From positions 1-49,510 of the forward strand of contig CAMVLL010000007.1 in the NCBI GenBank assembly GCA_947168315.1: 49,510 bases of DNA, in the 5' to 3' direction. This DNA comes from an uncultured Bacteroidota bacterium. GTDB taxonomy: Bacteria; Bacteroidota; Bacteroidia; Bacteroidales; Bacteroidaceae. The notes under the pieces were generated by a model. The model searched no databases and had not been told where the DNA came from. It was given only the letters and a program-made list of their open reading frames with translations. The translations under genes and the position numbers were made by a program. Below, piece after piece: positions 17,344 to 27,444 of the stretch (its first letter is position 1; the number at the start of each line of letters is the position of its first letter).

Positions 17344-19773
17344 ATGAGAAAAGCATCTTACCTATTTTTCTTTCTAGTTATTGGCTTGTTCATTGCCTGC
17401 TCGGATAACAATCGCCAATCTGAACAAGAAGAATGGAGCATAAACAAAGTAGCAGAGGCTTTTGACAATCCCCCGATGGAATACCGTCCGTATGTCTGGT
17501 GGCATTGGATGGGACCAAATTTCTCTAAGGAAGGCATCACAAAGGACTTGGAAACTATGAAAGAGGCTGGCATCGGCGGAGCCACCATTTTTAATATCGC
17601 TTCGGCTGTACAAGAGACTCACGCACCGACAGAGAATAATCCATGGCCAAATCAAACCTACCGCAGCGATGCGTATTGGGAGGCCCTCACACACGCCGCC
17701 GCTGAAGCACAACGGTTAGGACTTTCTATTGGACTACACAACACCCCAGGATATTCCACAACGGGTGGACCATGGGTTACAGAAGAAAAGGCTATGCAAA
17801 CGGTCGTCTGCAGCGAAATAAAAGTCAAAGGTCCACAAGAGATAAAGCAAAAACTTAACATTCCTGAATTACCTGTTTATGACGGATGGGGATCCTCCCA
17901 TACCCGAGCTTCTTTTTACCGAGATATTGCCGTTATAGCTGTCCCTGACATGGAGAAACCGGATATCACGGAAGTGATGGACGTTTCTAAACACATGGAT
18001 GCCGATGGAAACTTCCAATGGAGTGCACCAGAAGGGAATTGGACCATTTATCGTATTGGGCATGCCCCAACCATGTCGAACCCTCATCCGTTGCCAGATG
18101 ACCTTATTGGTAAGGTCTTAGAGGTAGATAAGATGAGTCTGGAATATAATCGATATCATTGGGATCAGATGTTGACTCCTCTGGTCGAGCATCTAAAGCC
18201 ATACATAGGTAAGTCGTTCACACATATCCTTATCGATAGTTACGAGGCTGGGAATCAGAACTGGACAGAGGATTTCCGCGATATTTTCCAGACTAAAAAG
18301 GGATATGATCCAGTGTTATGGATAGCCTTGCAGCAACGCTACGGTGAACAACCCGAATTCCAGTCATTTATCGATGACCAAAAGGAAGTGATTAATCGTT
18401 TATATGTGGATCATGGGTGGAAAACAGCACAAGAGAAAGTGAATGAGGCAGGTCTTCAACTATGTTTCGAACCATATTGGGGACCTTTCGACGTTTACGA
18501 AGGGGCTTCATTGGCAGATGTACCGATGGGCGAGTTCTGGAACACATCAGATGGAAGTATTGTGCCAGATATTGTGCGAGCTGCCAAAGATTTGCACAAA
18601 CGAGTCGTAGGTGCTGAAGCAATGACAGGACAACCGAAAAACAGTCGATATACAGAGGACCCGGCTTTTTTAAAACATAGCACAGACGGTGCCTTTCATC
18701 ATGGTGTAAACCGACTCTATTTGCATCATTGGGTTCACCAACCGTTTGACGACCGCTATCAACCCGGCATGGGTATGGGCTGGTGGGGCACACACTTCAG
18801 CCGTTTCCAAACATGGTTTGAGCCAGGCAAAGCATTTTTCAAATATATATCCCGTTGCCAGATGATGTTGCAACAAGGTGTCTTGGATACAATCTATGAC
18901 AATGTGCTTCATCGTCACCTGAAGGATGCAGATCTCTTCTTCGTCAATAACTCTAAAGATACGGTATGGAGCAAACGAATGGCGTTCAAGGCGAAAAGCT
19001 CCACACCACAACTATGGCGAGCTGATACGGGAAGCATCCAAAGTATTCATGATTTTGAAACGGTAGGCGACTCTACTTATGTTACTCTTTCATTACAACC
19101 AGATGAGTCAGTATTCGTTGTCTTCCCACAACAATGCAAGTATACCAACAAAGTGATGCCCAATTATAAAGTAGAGAGTGAGATATCTCATCCTTTGGGC
19201 AAAATATGGGAGGTGACATTCGAACCAAAATTGGATAATACGTTTACACGCTCCTTCCCTACGCTATACGATTTCACCACAAGCGATGATCCTGAGATAA
19301 AGTATTTCTCTGGAACTGCAACTTATAAACAATCTTTCAGTATAGAAGATAGATCTATACAACCAGATAAACACTTCATCCTCAATCTTGGTACAATGAA
19401 CGACATTGCCGAGATTTGGGTAAACGGAAAACATGTAGGTGTATGCTGGTACCCTCCATATATCATCGACATCACACCATTCATAAAAGCTGACGTAAAC
19501 GAGGTTACCATTGCTGTAACTAACAACTGGGCAAACCTACTGATTGGTGATGAGCAATATCCAGCCGACTTTGAATGGGGAGAAGACCGTGGCGAGGAAC
19601 TGGGAAGAGCCATGAAGGCATATCCCGACTGGTTCATCCAAAACAAGCCTCGTCCTTCCCAACGAAAGTCTTTCAGCGTGTGGTATTACTATCGCAAAGA
19701 TTCCCCTCTACAACCGGCAGGATTGGTCGGACCGGTATCTATTATCGAACAAAATATTAAACGATTTCCATAA
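17344..19773 (+). CDS. GH106-family lipoprotein (alpha-L-rhamnosidase-like)
   Basis: An 809-residue lipoprotein (signal ends LFIAC, Cys19). The region from residue about 42, PPMEYRPYVWWHWMGPNFSKEGI, with LETMKEAGIGGATIFN, is the characteristic start of GH106 catalytic domains, which remove alpha-L-rhamnose from pectins such as rhamnogalacturonan. LIDSYEAGNQNWTEDF and FHHGVNRLYLHHWVHQP also fit the family. The C-terminal 150 residues look like a galactose-binding jelly roll (NDIAEIWVNGKHVGVCWYPPY). Many GH106 enzymes are about 1100 residues, so this is a short form. The stop is 11 bp before the GH127 gene, so the two are co-transcribed. Confidence 0.85.
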   Translation: MRKASYLFFFLVIGLFIACSDNNRQSEQEEWSINKVAEAFDNPPMEYRPYVWWHWMGPNFSKEGITKDLETMKEAGIGGATIFNIASAVQETHAPTENNPWPNQTYRSDAYWEALTHAAAEAQRLGLSIGLHNTPGYSTTGGPWVTEEKAMQTVVCSEIKVKGPQEIKQKLNIPELPVYDGWGSSHTRASFYRDIAVIAVPDMEKPDITEVMDVSKHMDADGNFQWSAPEGNWTIYRIGHAPTMSNPHPLPDDLIGKVLEVDKMSLEYNRYHWDQMLTPLVEHLKPYIGKSFTHILIDSYEAGNQNWTEDFRDIFQTKKGYDPVLWIALQQRYGEQPEFQSFIDDQKEVINRLYVDHGWKTAQEKVNEAGLQLCFEPYWGPFDVYEGASLADVPMGEFWNTSDGSIVPDIVRAAKDLHKRVVGAEAMTGQPKNSRYTEDPAFLKHSTDGAFHHGVNRLYLHHWVHQPFDDRYQPGMGMGWWGTHFSRFQTWFEPGKAFFKYISRCQMMLQQGVLDTIYDNVLHRHLKDADLFFVNNSKDTVWSKRMAFKAKSSTPQLWRADTGSIQSIHDFETVGDSTYVTLSLQPDESVFVVFPQQCKYTNKVMPNYKVESEISHPLGKIWEVTFEPKLDNTFTRSFPTLYDFTTSDDPEIKYFSGTATYKQSFSIEDRSIQPDKHFILNLGTMNDIAEIWVNGKHVGVCWYPPYIIDITPFIKADVNEVTIAVTNNWANLLIGDEQYPADFEWGEDRGEELGRAMKAYPDWFIQNKPRPSQRKSFSVWYYYRKDSPLQPAGLVGPVSIIEQNIKRFP

Positions 19774-19784
19774 AACAACATCGT

Positions 19785-21833
19785 ATGAAAACTCGAACTC
19801 TTCTCACATCTGTCTTAATGATTGCTATGAGTACTTTACTATTTGGTCAACGAAATGAGAATTCCTATCACGGGAACTATATCAACAACCGTCAGCCTTT
19901 GTTGCAGAAGGAATATATCAAACTGCCCGTCGGTGCCATCAAGCCTGAAGGATGGATGATGGAGCAATTCCTTCGGATGAAAGAAGGCTTCACCGGACAT
20001 CTGGATACCATTTACGAACACGTTATGGGCAAGAGAAACGGTTGGCTTGGCGGTGATGGAGATGTCTGGGAACGTGGTCCATACTGGATCGACGGTCTTC
20101 TACCTTTGGCTTATATTCTTGATGATAAAGAACTTATCGAAAAGGTAAAGCCATGGATTGAGTGGACACTAACTTCACAAAAACCAGATGGCTACTTCGG
20201 TCCTGATACCGACCGGCCGGCAGAAGCAGGACTTCAACGCGACAATGCACACGATTGGTGGCCTAAGATGGTGGTATTGAAGATTCTTCAACAGTACTAC
20301 TCGGCTACACAAGATGAACGTGTCATCCCCTTCCTCACAAACTACTTCAAATATCAACTGAAGGAATTGCCCAAAACACCGCTGGGTCATTGGACTTTCT
20401 GGGGTGAGCAACGTGGTGGTGATAACCTTCAAATCGTTTATTGGCTCTACAATATCACAGGAGATAAGTTTTTGCTTGAATTAGGCGAGCTAATCCATAA
20501 ACAATCGTTCAACTGGACGGATGTATTTCTTCATCAAGACCACCTCTATCGCCAACAAAGCTTGCATTGTGTAAACTTGGGACAAGGTTTCAAAGAGCCA
20601 GTTATCTATTACCAACAGAACAAGCAACAACAACAATTAGATGCGGTTAAAAATGCCGCACGCATCATCCGAACTACACTTGGTTTGCCTACGGGACTTT
20701 GGGGAGGTGATGAATTACTTCGCTATGGCCGACCGACAACCGGCTCAGAACTTTGTACTGCTGTCGAAATGATGTACTCACTCGAGAGCATGCTCGAGAT
20801 TACCGGCGATGTACAATGGGCTGATCATCTGGAACGTATCGCATATAATGCCTTGCCTACACAAATCAACGATGATTTTACGGCACGACAATATTACCAG
20901 CAAGTAAACCAGGTGTCTGTGACACGTGAGTGGAGGGAGTTTACAACACCTCACGACAATACCGACTTGCTTTATGGCATTCTCACCGGATATCCGTGTT
21001 GTACGTCAAATCTACACCAAGGATGGCCGAAGTTTGTCCAGAACCTATGGTACGCTACTGCTGACAATGGCATTGCTGCCTTAGTTTATGCACCATCAAA
21101 CGTAAAAGCTATCGTTGCCAATAACGTGGAGGTAGCTATTCAAGAGCAAACAAATTATCCATTCGACGAATCCATTCAATTTACGATTCGTTATACTGAT
21201 AAAAAACTAAAGAAAGCATGGTTCCCCTTCCATCTTCGTATCCCTTCTTGGTGCAAGGCCCCGATTATCAAGGTGAATGGTGCTCCTATTGAGGTAGATG
21301 CGACTTCAGGTGAAATCACCTTCATCAATCGTGAGTGGAACAATGGAGATGAGCTAACATTAGAATTACCTCAAGAAGTGGAGATTAGTCGTTGGTACGA
21401 CAATGGTGCTGTCGTTGAGCGTGGACCACTGGTATATGCTCTGAAGATGAACGAGCATTGGGAAAAGAAGCAAATGGAGCCAGAACGTGTTGTCCGCTAT
21501 GGCGCATGGTATTATGAAGTAACATCTGATACGCCATGGAACTATGCACTTTCCGCTAAATCCTTCCAACCAGCCAACATCAAGAACAACTTTGTTGTTG
21601 AGAAACTGCCTATGAAGGGTGCATATCCATGGAACGTAGAGAATGCACCTATCCGAATAAAGACAAAAGCCCGACTACTTAACAATTGGACTTTGGTTCG
21701 TGGGTCAGCCGGACCGATTGCTTATTATACCCAACAAGGAGACGATGTCAGTCCAAATGACGAAAGCATCGAACTAATCCCATATGGTTGTACGACACTC
21801 CGAATCACAGAATTCCCTGTTCGGAACTATTGA
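19785..21833 (+). CDS. Secreted GH127/DUF1680 family glycoside hydrolase (beta-L-arabinofuranosidase-like)
   Basis: A 682-residue exported protein (signal peptide MKTRTLLTSVLMIAMSTLLFG). DUF1680/GH127 enzymes use a zinc-bound cysteine nucleophile. All four zinc-site residues known from Bifidobacterium HypBA1 have equivalents here: Glu322 and Cys324 (SELCT) and the Cys405-Cys406 pair (YPCCTSN). The (alpha/alpha)6 barrel is followed by C-terminal beta-sandwich domains. Known activities are beta-L-arabinofuranosidase and, in B. thetaiotaomicron, aceric acid hydrolase of rhamnogalacturonan II. Being in one operon with a GH106 rhamnosidase points to pectin side chains. Confidence 0.88.
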   Translation: MKTRTLLTSVLMIAMSTLLFGQRNENSYHGNYINNRQPLLQKEYIKLPVGAIKPEGWMMEQFLRMKEGFTGHLDTIYEHVMGKRNGWLGGDGDVWERGPYWIDGLLPLAYILDDKELIEKVKPWIEWTLTSQKPDGYFGPDTDRPAEAGLQRDNAHDWWPKMVVLKILQQYYSATQDERVIPFLTNYFKYQLKELPKTPLGHWTFWGEQRGGDNLQIVYWLYNITGDKFLLELGELIHKQSFNWTDVFLHQDHLYRQQSLHCVNLGQGFKEPVIYYQQNKQQQQLDAVKNAARIIRTTLGLPTGLWGGDELLRYGRPTTGSELCTAVEMMYSLESMLEITGDVQWADHLERIAYNALPTQINDDFTARQYYQQVNQVSVTREWREFTTPHDNTDLLYGILTGYPCCTSNLHQGWPKFVQNLWYATADNGIAALVYAPSNVKAIVANNVEVAIQEQTNYPFDESIQFTIRYTDKKLKKAWFPFHLRIPSWCKAPIIKVNGAPIEVDATSGEITFINREWNNGDELTLELPQEVEISRWYDNGAVVERGPLVYALKMNEHWEKKQMEPERVVRYGAWYYEVTSDTPWNYALSAKSFQPANIKNNFVVEKLPMKGAYPWNVENAPIRIKTKARLLNNWTLVRGSAGPIAYYTQQGDDVSPNDESIELIPYGCTTLRITEFPVRNY

Positions 21834-21840
21834 TTATAAT

Positions 21841-21870
21841 AAAGGGCAGCTCAATTGAGTTGCCCTTTTC
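21841..21870. terminator. Bidirectional terminator between GH127 and sulfatase genes
   Basis: A 12-bp stem with one G-T pair (AAAGGGCAGCTC / GAGTTGCCCTTT), tiny loop, flanked by A-rich and T-rich tracts, between convergent genes. Confidence 0.8.
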
Positions 21871-21886
21871 TTATATAGATTATTTC

Positions 21887-23458
21887 TTATTGGATTTTAT
21901 TACGAATAGGATCATTATATTGTTCCTGAAGACGAAGCAATTCCACCTTCAGTTCCTTGATGACATCCTGATATTCAGGTAAGTCATATAAATTATGCAT
22001 ATTGCCCGGATCTTTCTGAACATCGTATAACTCCCAGCAATCCACGTCACCATAGAAATGAACAAGCGTGTATTGCTCAGTACGTACTCCGTAATGGCGG
22101 TTTACTGCATGTTCATCCGGATATTCATAATAATGATAATACAAAGACTTGCGCCAATCGGGTACTTGCTTTCCACGTAAGAGCGGCAAGAACGATACAC
22201 CATGCATATCCTTCGGTACATCTACGCCGGCAAGGTCGAGAATAGTAGGTCCATAATCGATGTTTTGTACCATCTCGTCCACATCGCCATGTTTCCCTCC
22301 AGGGAGATATACCAATAATGGCGTGCGGAACGACTCCTCATACATGAAACGTTTGTCGAACCATCCATGTTCTCCCATATAAAATCCTTGGTCGGAAGTA
22401 TATACAATCATCGTGTTCTCGAGAAGATTATGCTCTCTCAAGTAATCCAAGACACGACCGACATTGCGGTCAACCGAGTGAATTACCCGAAGGTAATCAT
22501 GCATATACCGTTGATATTTCCATTCATCAAGAGCCTTTCCTGCCAGTTTGTCCTTCTTGAACTTCTCGATAATCGGGTCGTAATACTTATCCCAAGCAGC
22601 TTTCTGTTCAGGCGACATGTTCGTATACAACTGACGTCCCCATTCCTCCAGTTGAGGATTTGAATGAATCGTATTTTCTTTATCAGCCATCTTCAAATCA
22701 TAGACGATATCCATATCTTTCATGATATTCATCTTCTGCACTTGTGCAGCCTTTCTCCCTTCATAATTATCATAATAGGTATCAGGAATAGGATATGTCA
22801 CATCATCATACAATGCAAGGTCGCAGGTATCAGGCATCCAAGTGCGATGAGGTGCTTTGTGATGGATAAACAGACAAAATGGCTTATTCTCGTCACGGAT
22901 GCTGTCCATCCAGTTGATAGCCAAGTCGGTTACAATATTAGTGGAATAACCCTGCCGCTTCAGGGGTTGGCCATTACAAACAAAATCCGGATTATAATAG
23001 TTTCCCTGTCCGACTAAGATATCCCAATAATCGAAGCCTGTAGGCTCGGAAACGAGATGCCATTTGCCAATCATAGCCGTTTGATATCCAGCCTGTCGCA
23101 ACAGTTTCGGGAACGTTTGCTGGCTACCGTCAAATGTAGTGGTATTATCCGTAAAACCGTTGGCATGACTATGCTTTCCCGTCAACATGCAGGCACGACT
23201 TGGTCCGCTGAGTGAATTGGCTACGAAACTATTTGTAAAGCGTACACCATGATTCGCGATCCAATCGATGTTTGGTGTCTCTATGAATCGATGATCGTAT
23301 GCGCTAATGGTTTGATAAGAATGGTCATCGCACATAATATAGACGATATTCATCGGCTTTTGAGTGGTTCGTTCTTTATGTTTCGAGGCACACGAAGCCA
23401 ATGAAGCCACAGCAGCAGCTCCAGTCATCAACATCATGGATGAGGAGATTTTTTTCAT
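21887..23458 (-). CDS. Ser-type S1 sulfatase lipoprotein
   Basis: A 523-residue S1-family sulfatase anchored as a lipoprotein (lipobox SLASC, Cys23). Asp44-Asp45 in CDDH are calcium ligands. The signature SGPSRACMLTG begins at Ser84, which must be oxidised to formylglycine; because it is Ser and not Cys, an anaerobic radical-SAM maturase is needed, encoded outside the window. MIGKWHL and the C-terminal WELYDVQKDPGNMHNL also fit. It should desulfate a sulfated glycan or aryl sulfate; the subfamily and substrate cannot be fixed by eye. It is 13 bp downstream of the YugP gene and probably shares its transcript. Confidence 0.9.
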   Translation of the reverse strand: MKKISSSMMLMTGAAAVASLASCASKHKERTTQKPMNIVYIMCDDHSYQTISAYDHRFIETPNIDWIANHGVRFTNSFVANSLSGPSRACMLTGKHSHANGFTDNTTTFDGSQQTFPKLLRQAGYQTAMIGKWHLVSEPTGFDYWDILVGQGNYYNPDFVCNGQPLKRQGYSTNIVTDLAINWMDSIRDENKPFCLFIHHKAPHRTWMPDTCDLALYDDVTYPIPDTYYDNYEGRKAAQVQKMNIMKDMDIVYDLKMADKENTIHSNPQLEEWGRQLYTNMSPEQKAAWDKYYDPIIEKFKKDKLAGKALDEWKYQRYMHDYLRVIHSVDRNVGRVLDYLREHNLLENTMIVYTSDQGFYMGEHGWFDKRFMYEESFRTPLLVYLPGGKHGDVDEMVQNIDYGPTILDLAGVDVPKDMHGVSFLPLLRGKQVPDWRKSLYYHYYEYPDEHAVNRHYGVRTEQYTLVHFYGDVDCWELYDVQKDPGNMHNLYDLPEYQDVIKELKVELLRLQEQYNDPIRNKIQ

Positions 23459-23471
23459 AATTTAAGCGGTG

Positions 23472-24143
23472 CTATCTACGATTATTATAAATAGTGATAT
23501 AGTAAATTAAAGTTGCCAAGGAGCTGAGGGCAGCTACAACGTAAGTATATGCAGCCGCTTTCAAAGCATCTGTAGCTTCATGATGATTCGACACATTTGT
23601 CACACCGGAACGATTCAGCCATACCAAAGCCCTTTGACTGGCATTTATTTCGACTGGCAGCGTGATGATGCTGAATAATGTGGTTGCTGCAAAAAGAATG
23701 ATTCCAAACAACATGAGTTGAGGGAATGTTTTCAACATAATGATACCTGCCAACAAAACCCATGAGACGATGGTTGATGAGAACTGAACAACAGGAACCA
23801 ACATCGATCGTAGTTTCAAAGGAGCATACGACTGAGCATGCTGAAGAGCATGACCACATTCGTGAGCTGCTACTGCTGCAGCGGCGACACTGTTGCTTCC
23901 ATAAACGGCCTCACTCAAGTTAACCGTCTTATCCTGCGGATTGTAAAAGTCGGTCAACATACCACGTGTGCTCTTTACTGTTACATCATAGATACCATTG
24001 TCTTGTAGCATCTGCTCTGCGACTTCCCTACCCGTCATGCCATTTGATAAAGGCATCTTGGAATACTTCTCAAATTTTCTCTTAACGTTGCTCTGAGCCC
24101 AATAGCTCAAGATGGCAACAGCGATAAATAAAATCCAAACCAT
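23472..24143 (-). CDS. Zinc metallopeptidase, YugP family
   Basis: A 223-residue membrane protein with an N-terminal hydrophobic segment (residues 1-17), a HECGH zinc motif at 94-98, and further membrane helices (about 117-160 and near the C-terminus). The sequence MLTDFYNPQDKTVNLSEAVYG before the motif is characteristic of the YugP family (PF04298). The biological role is unknown, probably membrane protein quality control. It is first in a two-gene unit with the sulfatase (13-bp gap), an association that may be only chance. Confidence 0.87.
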   Translation of the reverse strand: MVWILFIAVAILSYWAQSNVKRKFEKYSKMPLSNGMTGREVAEQMLQDNGIYDVTVKSTRGMLTDFYNPQDKTVNLSEAVYGSNSVAAAAVAAHECGHALQHAQSYAPLKLRSMLVPVVQFSSTIVSWVLLAGIIMLKTFPQLMLFGIILFAATTLFSIITLPVEINASQRALVWLNRSGVTNVSNHHEATDALKAAAYTYVVAALSSLATLIYYITIYNNRR

Positions 24144-24410
24144 AGTATCAATTTTTAAAAGAACCTTTAAATATACACTTTATTATAAACAAATCCTTTG
24201 CCAAAGGCAGATATTTAAAAAGAATTAAGGAAAAACTACTGACCTTTTATAGAAAAAGTCAAGACATATAGAAATAGTAATGAACATTTTGTCATACGAC
24301 CTGTGACTATTGATAAGGAAAAGAAAGAAATACTCAAAAGTTAAATAAAAAGAAAAAAATACGGTATGAAACAAATAAAATTGTATCTTTATGGCAGAAT
24401 AATAAGAAAT
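24144..24410. other. Intergenic region between YugP and AraC genes
   Basis: This 267-bp AT-rich divergent region holds a candidate -7 box for the AraC gene (TATCTTTA, 24384-24391) and a short palindrome CCTTTgccAAAGG near 24203. I see no RNA gene or strong hairpin. Confidence 0.5.
24384..24391 (+). promoter_or_regulatory. -7 box deciding the AraC gene start
   Basis: TATCTTTA lies 20 bp before the ATG at 24411 and within a longer in-frame extension starting at 24366. The shorter start at 24411 is therefore preferred. Confidence 0.45.
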
Positions 24411-25319
24411 ATGGAACAGACAATAAAGGATATAAGCATCCAAGCTATAGCACATAAGTATCCCTTTATGATTGGATTAGAAGAAGATTTTCTTCTAAAT
24501 GATATCAGACATAAAGAAGAATTTAATTCAGGAGATTATCCACTAGATTATCCTATTCGATTGGATGGAATTGCTATTTGTATCTGTCGTAAAGGCAATG
24601 GATACGTTAATCTGAACCTTCGTCAGCATCACATCAAAGACAACACCTTATTTATTTGTGCGCCGAATGACATTATTCAAGTTCCCGAACAGAAAAATGA
24701 GCCTATATTTGTTGAAACTATCTTTATCTCTACACATTTCTTAAAGGAAATGTATATCTCACTCAGCACATTTGTGCCATTCTTCATGTCAGTAAAGGAA
24801 AATCCTACCTACCAACTGACAGAAGAAGAAATTAATGAGTTGGACAGAATCTACCAACTGCTGAAAGAAGAAGTCGGCAAACCGGATAATTTCAACAAAG
24901 AGATACTTCGTAACGTCATGGCTGCCTACCTTTATAAGCTAGGATCTATCTTGTACAAGAAAGCACCTGAGCTCCAGACAGAGGAGTTGAAACTGCCAAA
25001 ACGTGAGGAAATCCTCTTCAATGATTTTATTCGTCTATTAAAAGAGTATCACAAGACAGAACGTCGCGTGGACTTTTATGCCGAAAAACTATATCTGACA
25101 CCAAAGCATTTCTCTTCTGTTATCAAGCGTGTGAGCGGTAAAACGGCTGGCAAGTGGATTGACGACTACGTCATTCTCGAAGCGAAGACGTTGCTTCGCT
25201 ACTCTCCTATGTCCATTCAGGAAGTTGCTTTCTACCTAAACTTCGCCAATGCATCATTCTTTGGTAAATACTTCAAGCATCACACGGGCATGTCGCCGAG
25301 TGAGTACAAAGCAGGCTAA
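24411..25319 (+). CDS. AraC-family transcriptional regulator
   Basis: A 302-residue regulator with an N-terminal ligand-sensing region (about residues 1-180, cupin-like: GYVNLNLRQHHIKDNTLFICAPND in two parts) and a C-terminal pair of helix-turn-helix motifs (RVDFYAEKLYLTPKHFSSVI and MSIQEVAFYLNFANASFFG). GMSPSEYKAG is the usual AraC end. The Met at 24411 (MEQTIKDIS) is chosen because a promoter box sits inside the longer frame. It is alone in its unit and convergent with the M13 peptidase, so its target is not evident; the divergent YugP-sulfatase unit is a candidate. Confidence 0.9.
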   Translation: MEQTIKDISIQAIAHKYPFMIGLEEDFLLNDIRHKEEFNSGDYPLDYPIRLDGIAICICRKGNGYVNLNLRQHHIKDNTLFICAPNDIIQVPEQKNEPIFVETIFISTHFLKEMYISLSTFVPFFMSVKENPTYQLTEEEINELDRIYQLLKEEVGKPDNFNKEILRNVMAAYLYKLGSILYKKAPELQTEELKLPKREEILFNDFIRLLKEYHKTERRVDFYAEKLYLTPKHFSSVIKRVSGKTAGKWIDDYVILEAKTLLRYSPMSIQEVAFYLNFANASFFGKYFKHHTGMSPSEYKAG

Positions 25320-25341
25320 ATCTTCCTCAATATAAAAACGA

Positions 25342-25380
25342 AATCGTCCGGAACACTCATGTTTTCCGGACGATTCTTAT
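25342..25380. terminator. Bidirectional terminator between AraC and M13 peptidase genes
   Basis: Perfect 12-bp stem AATCGTCCGGAA / TTCCGGACGATT with a 10-base loop between convergent genes. Confidence 0.8.
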
Positions 25381-25394
25381 ATATGTTCATTATC

Positions 25395-27434
25395 TTACCA
25401 GATATTCACACGGTTTTCAGGAGCCACATACATCGGGTCCTTTTCAGTGATGTTGAATGCATCGTACCATGCCTGAATATGAGGAAGAGCACCGTCTACA
25501 CGCCATTTACCCAATGAGTGAGAATCTGACTTTGTACGAACACGGATTTCCTCGTCACGAATGTTTTGTCCCCAAACGCCAGCATAAGCCAAGAAGAAAC
25601 GTTGTTCTGGAGTGAAACCATTCTCATCCTTCAAAGGAGCATCCTTTGTAGCATTCTTAAATGCCTGGAAAGCAACATTCAAACCACCGTGGTCTGCCAA
25701 GTTTTCACCTAAAGTCAAAGCACCATTACCATACAAACCTGGTAATACCTCAATCTTGCTGAAGAAGTCAGACATTACTTGAGCGCGTTCTTTGAACTTC
25801 TCACCATCTGCTGGAGTCCACCAGTCACGGAAATTACCATCCTTATCGAACTGACGACCTTGATCATCAAATCCGTGAGTCATTTCATGACCGATTACGA
25901 CACCAATTGCGCCATAATTGAAAGCATCATCTGCACTCATATCAAAGAATGGATACTGAAGAATACCAGCTGGGAAGCAAATTTCGTTTGTTGTCGGGTT
26001 ATAGTAAGCATTAACTGTTTGAGGAGTCATATACCATTCGTCACGATCAACTGGTTTACCTGCCTTTGACAGCATATAATCCAGATAGAAAGATGTAGCA
26101 CGCTTCATATTCTCATAATATGAATCTTTCTTATCGATATTCAATGCAGTATAATCACGCCACTTATCAGGATATCCAATCTTCACATAGAATGTACTCA
26201 GTTTTTCCAATGCCTGAGTCTTTGTGCTGTCGCTCATCCATTCCTGTGCCTGGATACGTTCTGCCAAAGCATTTTGTAAATTCTTTACGAGTTGAACCAT
26301 ACGAGCTTTTGACTCTGCAGGGAAGTACTTTTGAACATACATCTGACCAACAGCTTCGCCTAAAACGCCGCTAACAGCGCCAACGGCACGCTTCCAACGT
26401 GGTTGCATTTCCTGAATGCCCTTCATCGTACGACTATAGAAGTCGAACTCCTCAGCATACATCTCATCGTTTAATGAGCTTGCAGCAGATTCGATTACGT
26501 TCCACTGAAGATATGCGATTTGCTTTTCCAATGGGACATCATTGATAATTGCAGCTACCTCTTGAATTGGTCGAATCTGACCAACGCTTAACTCCTTAAC
26601 TTCATCTTGAACGCCAATACCTTTCAAATAAGCATCCCAGTCAATATTTGGAATCAACTTCTTCAGTTCGTCAACCGACATTTTGTGATAGTTAGAAGCA
26701 GGATCACGCAACTCAACATTATTAAATGAAGCCTCAGCAATACGAGTCTCTATTTCCATAACAGCATCACGGTTCTTTTCAGCAGTAGCTTGATCAAAAC
26801 CAACGAGTTGGAATGTCTTCACAATATGTTCCTTAAATTTGTTACGGATATTAGTAGTAGCCTCATCAGTATCCAAATAATATTCTTTCTGGCCTAAGCT
26901 CAATCCACCTTGACCAAGTTGGAACAAGTTGTTCTTGCTATCCATAATGTCAGCATCAATATAAAAACCGAAATACGGATCAACACCAAAATGATTCAGT
27001 TGAGCCATTACCGGGATGATATCGCTCTTGCTTTTTATTGACTGAGCGACCATTTCCAAGTCAGCCTTCAACGGAGCTACACCTTCTTGATTAAGGCGTA
27101 CGCTATCCAATGCCAAGTTATAGATATCAGCAATTTTCTGAGCAACGGTTCCTTGTTCTTGTTCTTTTGATGCCAATTCAGCAATCAAGCCTTTAATCTG
27201 CTCACGGTTATCTTCTGCCAATTTGTCAAAAGAGCCAAAGCGAGAATACTCACCAGACAACGGATTGTTTTTCATCCATCCGCCACATGCATACTGATAG
27301 AAGTCGGTGCCAACAGCTGCAGTAGTATCCAGATTCTCCATCTTGATACCCATGGTCTGTTGTTTTTGTCCTTCACATCCTGTTAACGATACCATAGCCA
27401 GCATCGCAATAGGCAAATAATTTTTCATTTTCAT
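25395..27434 (-). CDS. M13-family metallopeptidase lipoprotein (neprilysin/PepO-like)
   Basis: A 679-residue lipoprotein (lipobox LTGC, Cys20) of the M13 zinc endopeptidase family. The zinc site is HEMTH (516-520) with the downstream ENLAD motif (Glu577 the third ligand); NAYYNPTTNEICFPAGILQ, split here by Pro/Gly turns, is the substrate-binding strand typical of the family. A late VNIW terminus replaces the CxxW of mammalian members. Acts on peptides in the periplasm or at the surface. It starts 10 bp after the ABC-F gene stop, so the two are co-transcribed. Start could be Met1 or Met3. Confidence 0.93.
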   Translation of the reverse strand: MKMKNYLPIAMLAMVSLTGCEGQKQQTMGIKMENLDTTAAVGTDFYQYACGGWMKNNPLSGEYSRFGSFDKLAEDNREQIKGLIAELASKEQEQGTVAQKIADIYNLALDSVRLNQEGVAPLKADLEMVAQSIKSKSDIIPVMAQLNHFGVDPYFGFYIDADIMDSKNNLFQLGQGGLSLGQKEYYLDTDEATTNIRNKFKEHIVKTFQLVGFDQATAEKNRDAVMEIETRIAEASFNNVELRDPASNYHKMSVDELKKLIPNIDWDAYLKGIGVQDEVKELSVGQIRPIQEVAAIINDVPLEKQIAYLQWNVIESAASSLNDEMYAEEFDFYSRTMKGIQEMQPRWKRAVGAVSGVLGEAVGQMYVQKYFPAESKARMVQLVKNLQNALAERIQAQEWMSDSTKTQALEKLSTFYVKIGYPDKWRDYTALNIDKKDSYYENMKRATSFYLDYMLSKAGKPVDRDEWYMTPQTVNAYYNPTTNEICFPAGILQYPFFDMSADDAFNYGAIGVVIGHEMTHGFDDQGRQFDKDGNFRDWWTPADGEKFKERAQVMSDFFSKIEVLPGLYGNGALTLGENLADHGGLNVAFQAFKNATKDAPLKDENGFTPEQRFFLAYAGVWGQNIRDEEIRVRTKSDSHSLGKWRVDGALPHIQAWYDAFNITEKDPMYVAPENRVNIW

Positions 27435-27444
27435 TTTTGTTTTA

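Noticed and set aside
24366-24410. Upstream start for the AraC gene
   Set aside because: A candidate -7 box (24384-24391) lies inside this extension, so translation from 24366 is unlikely.
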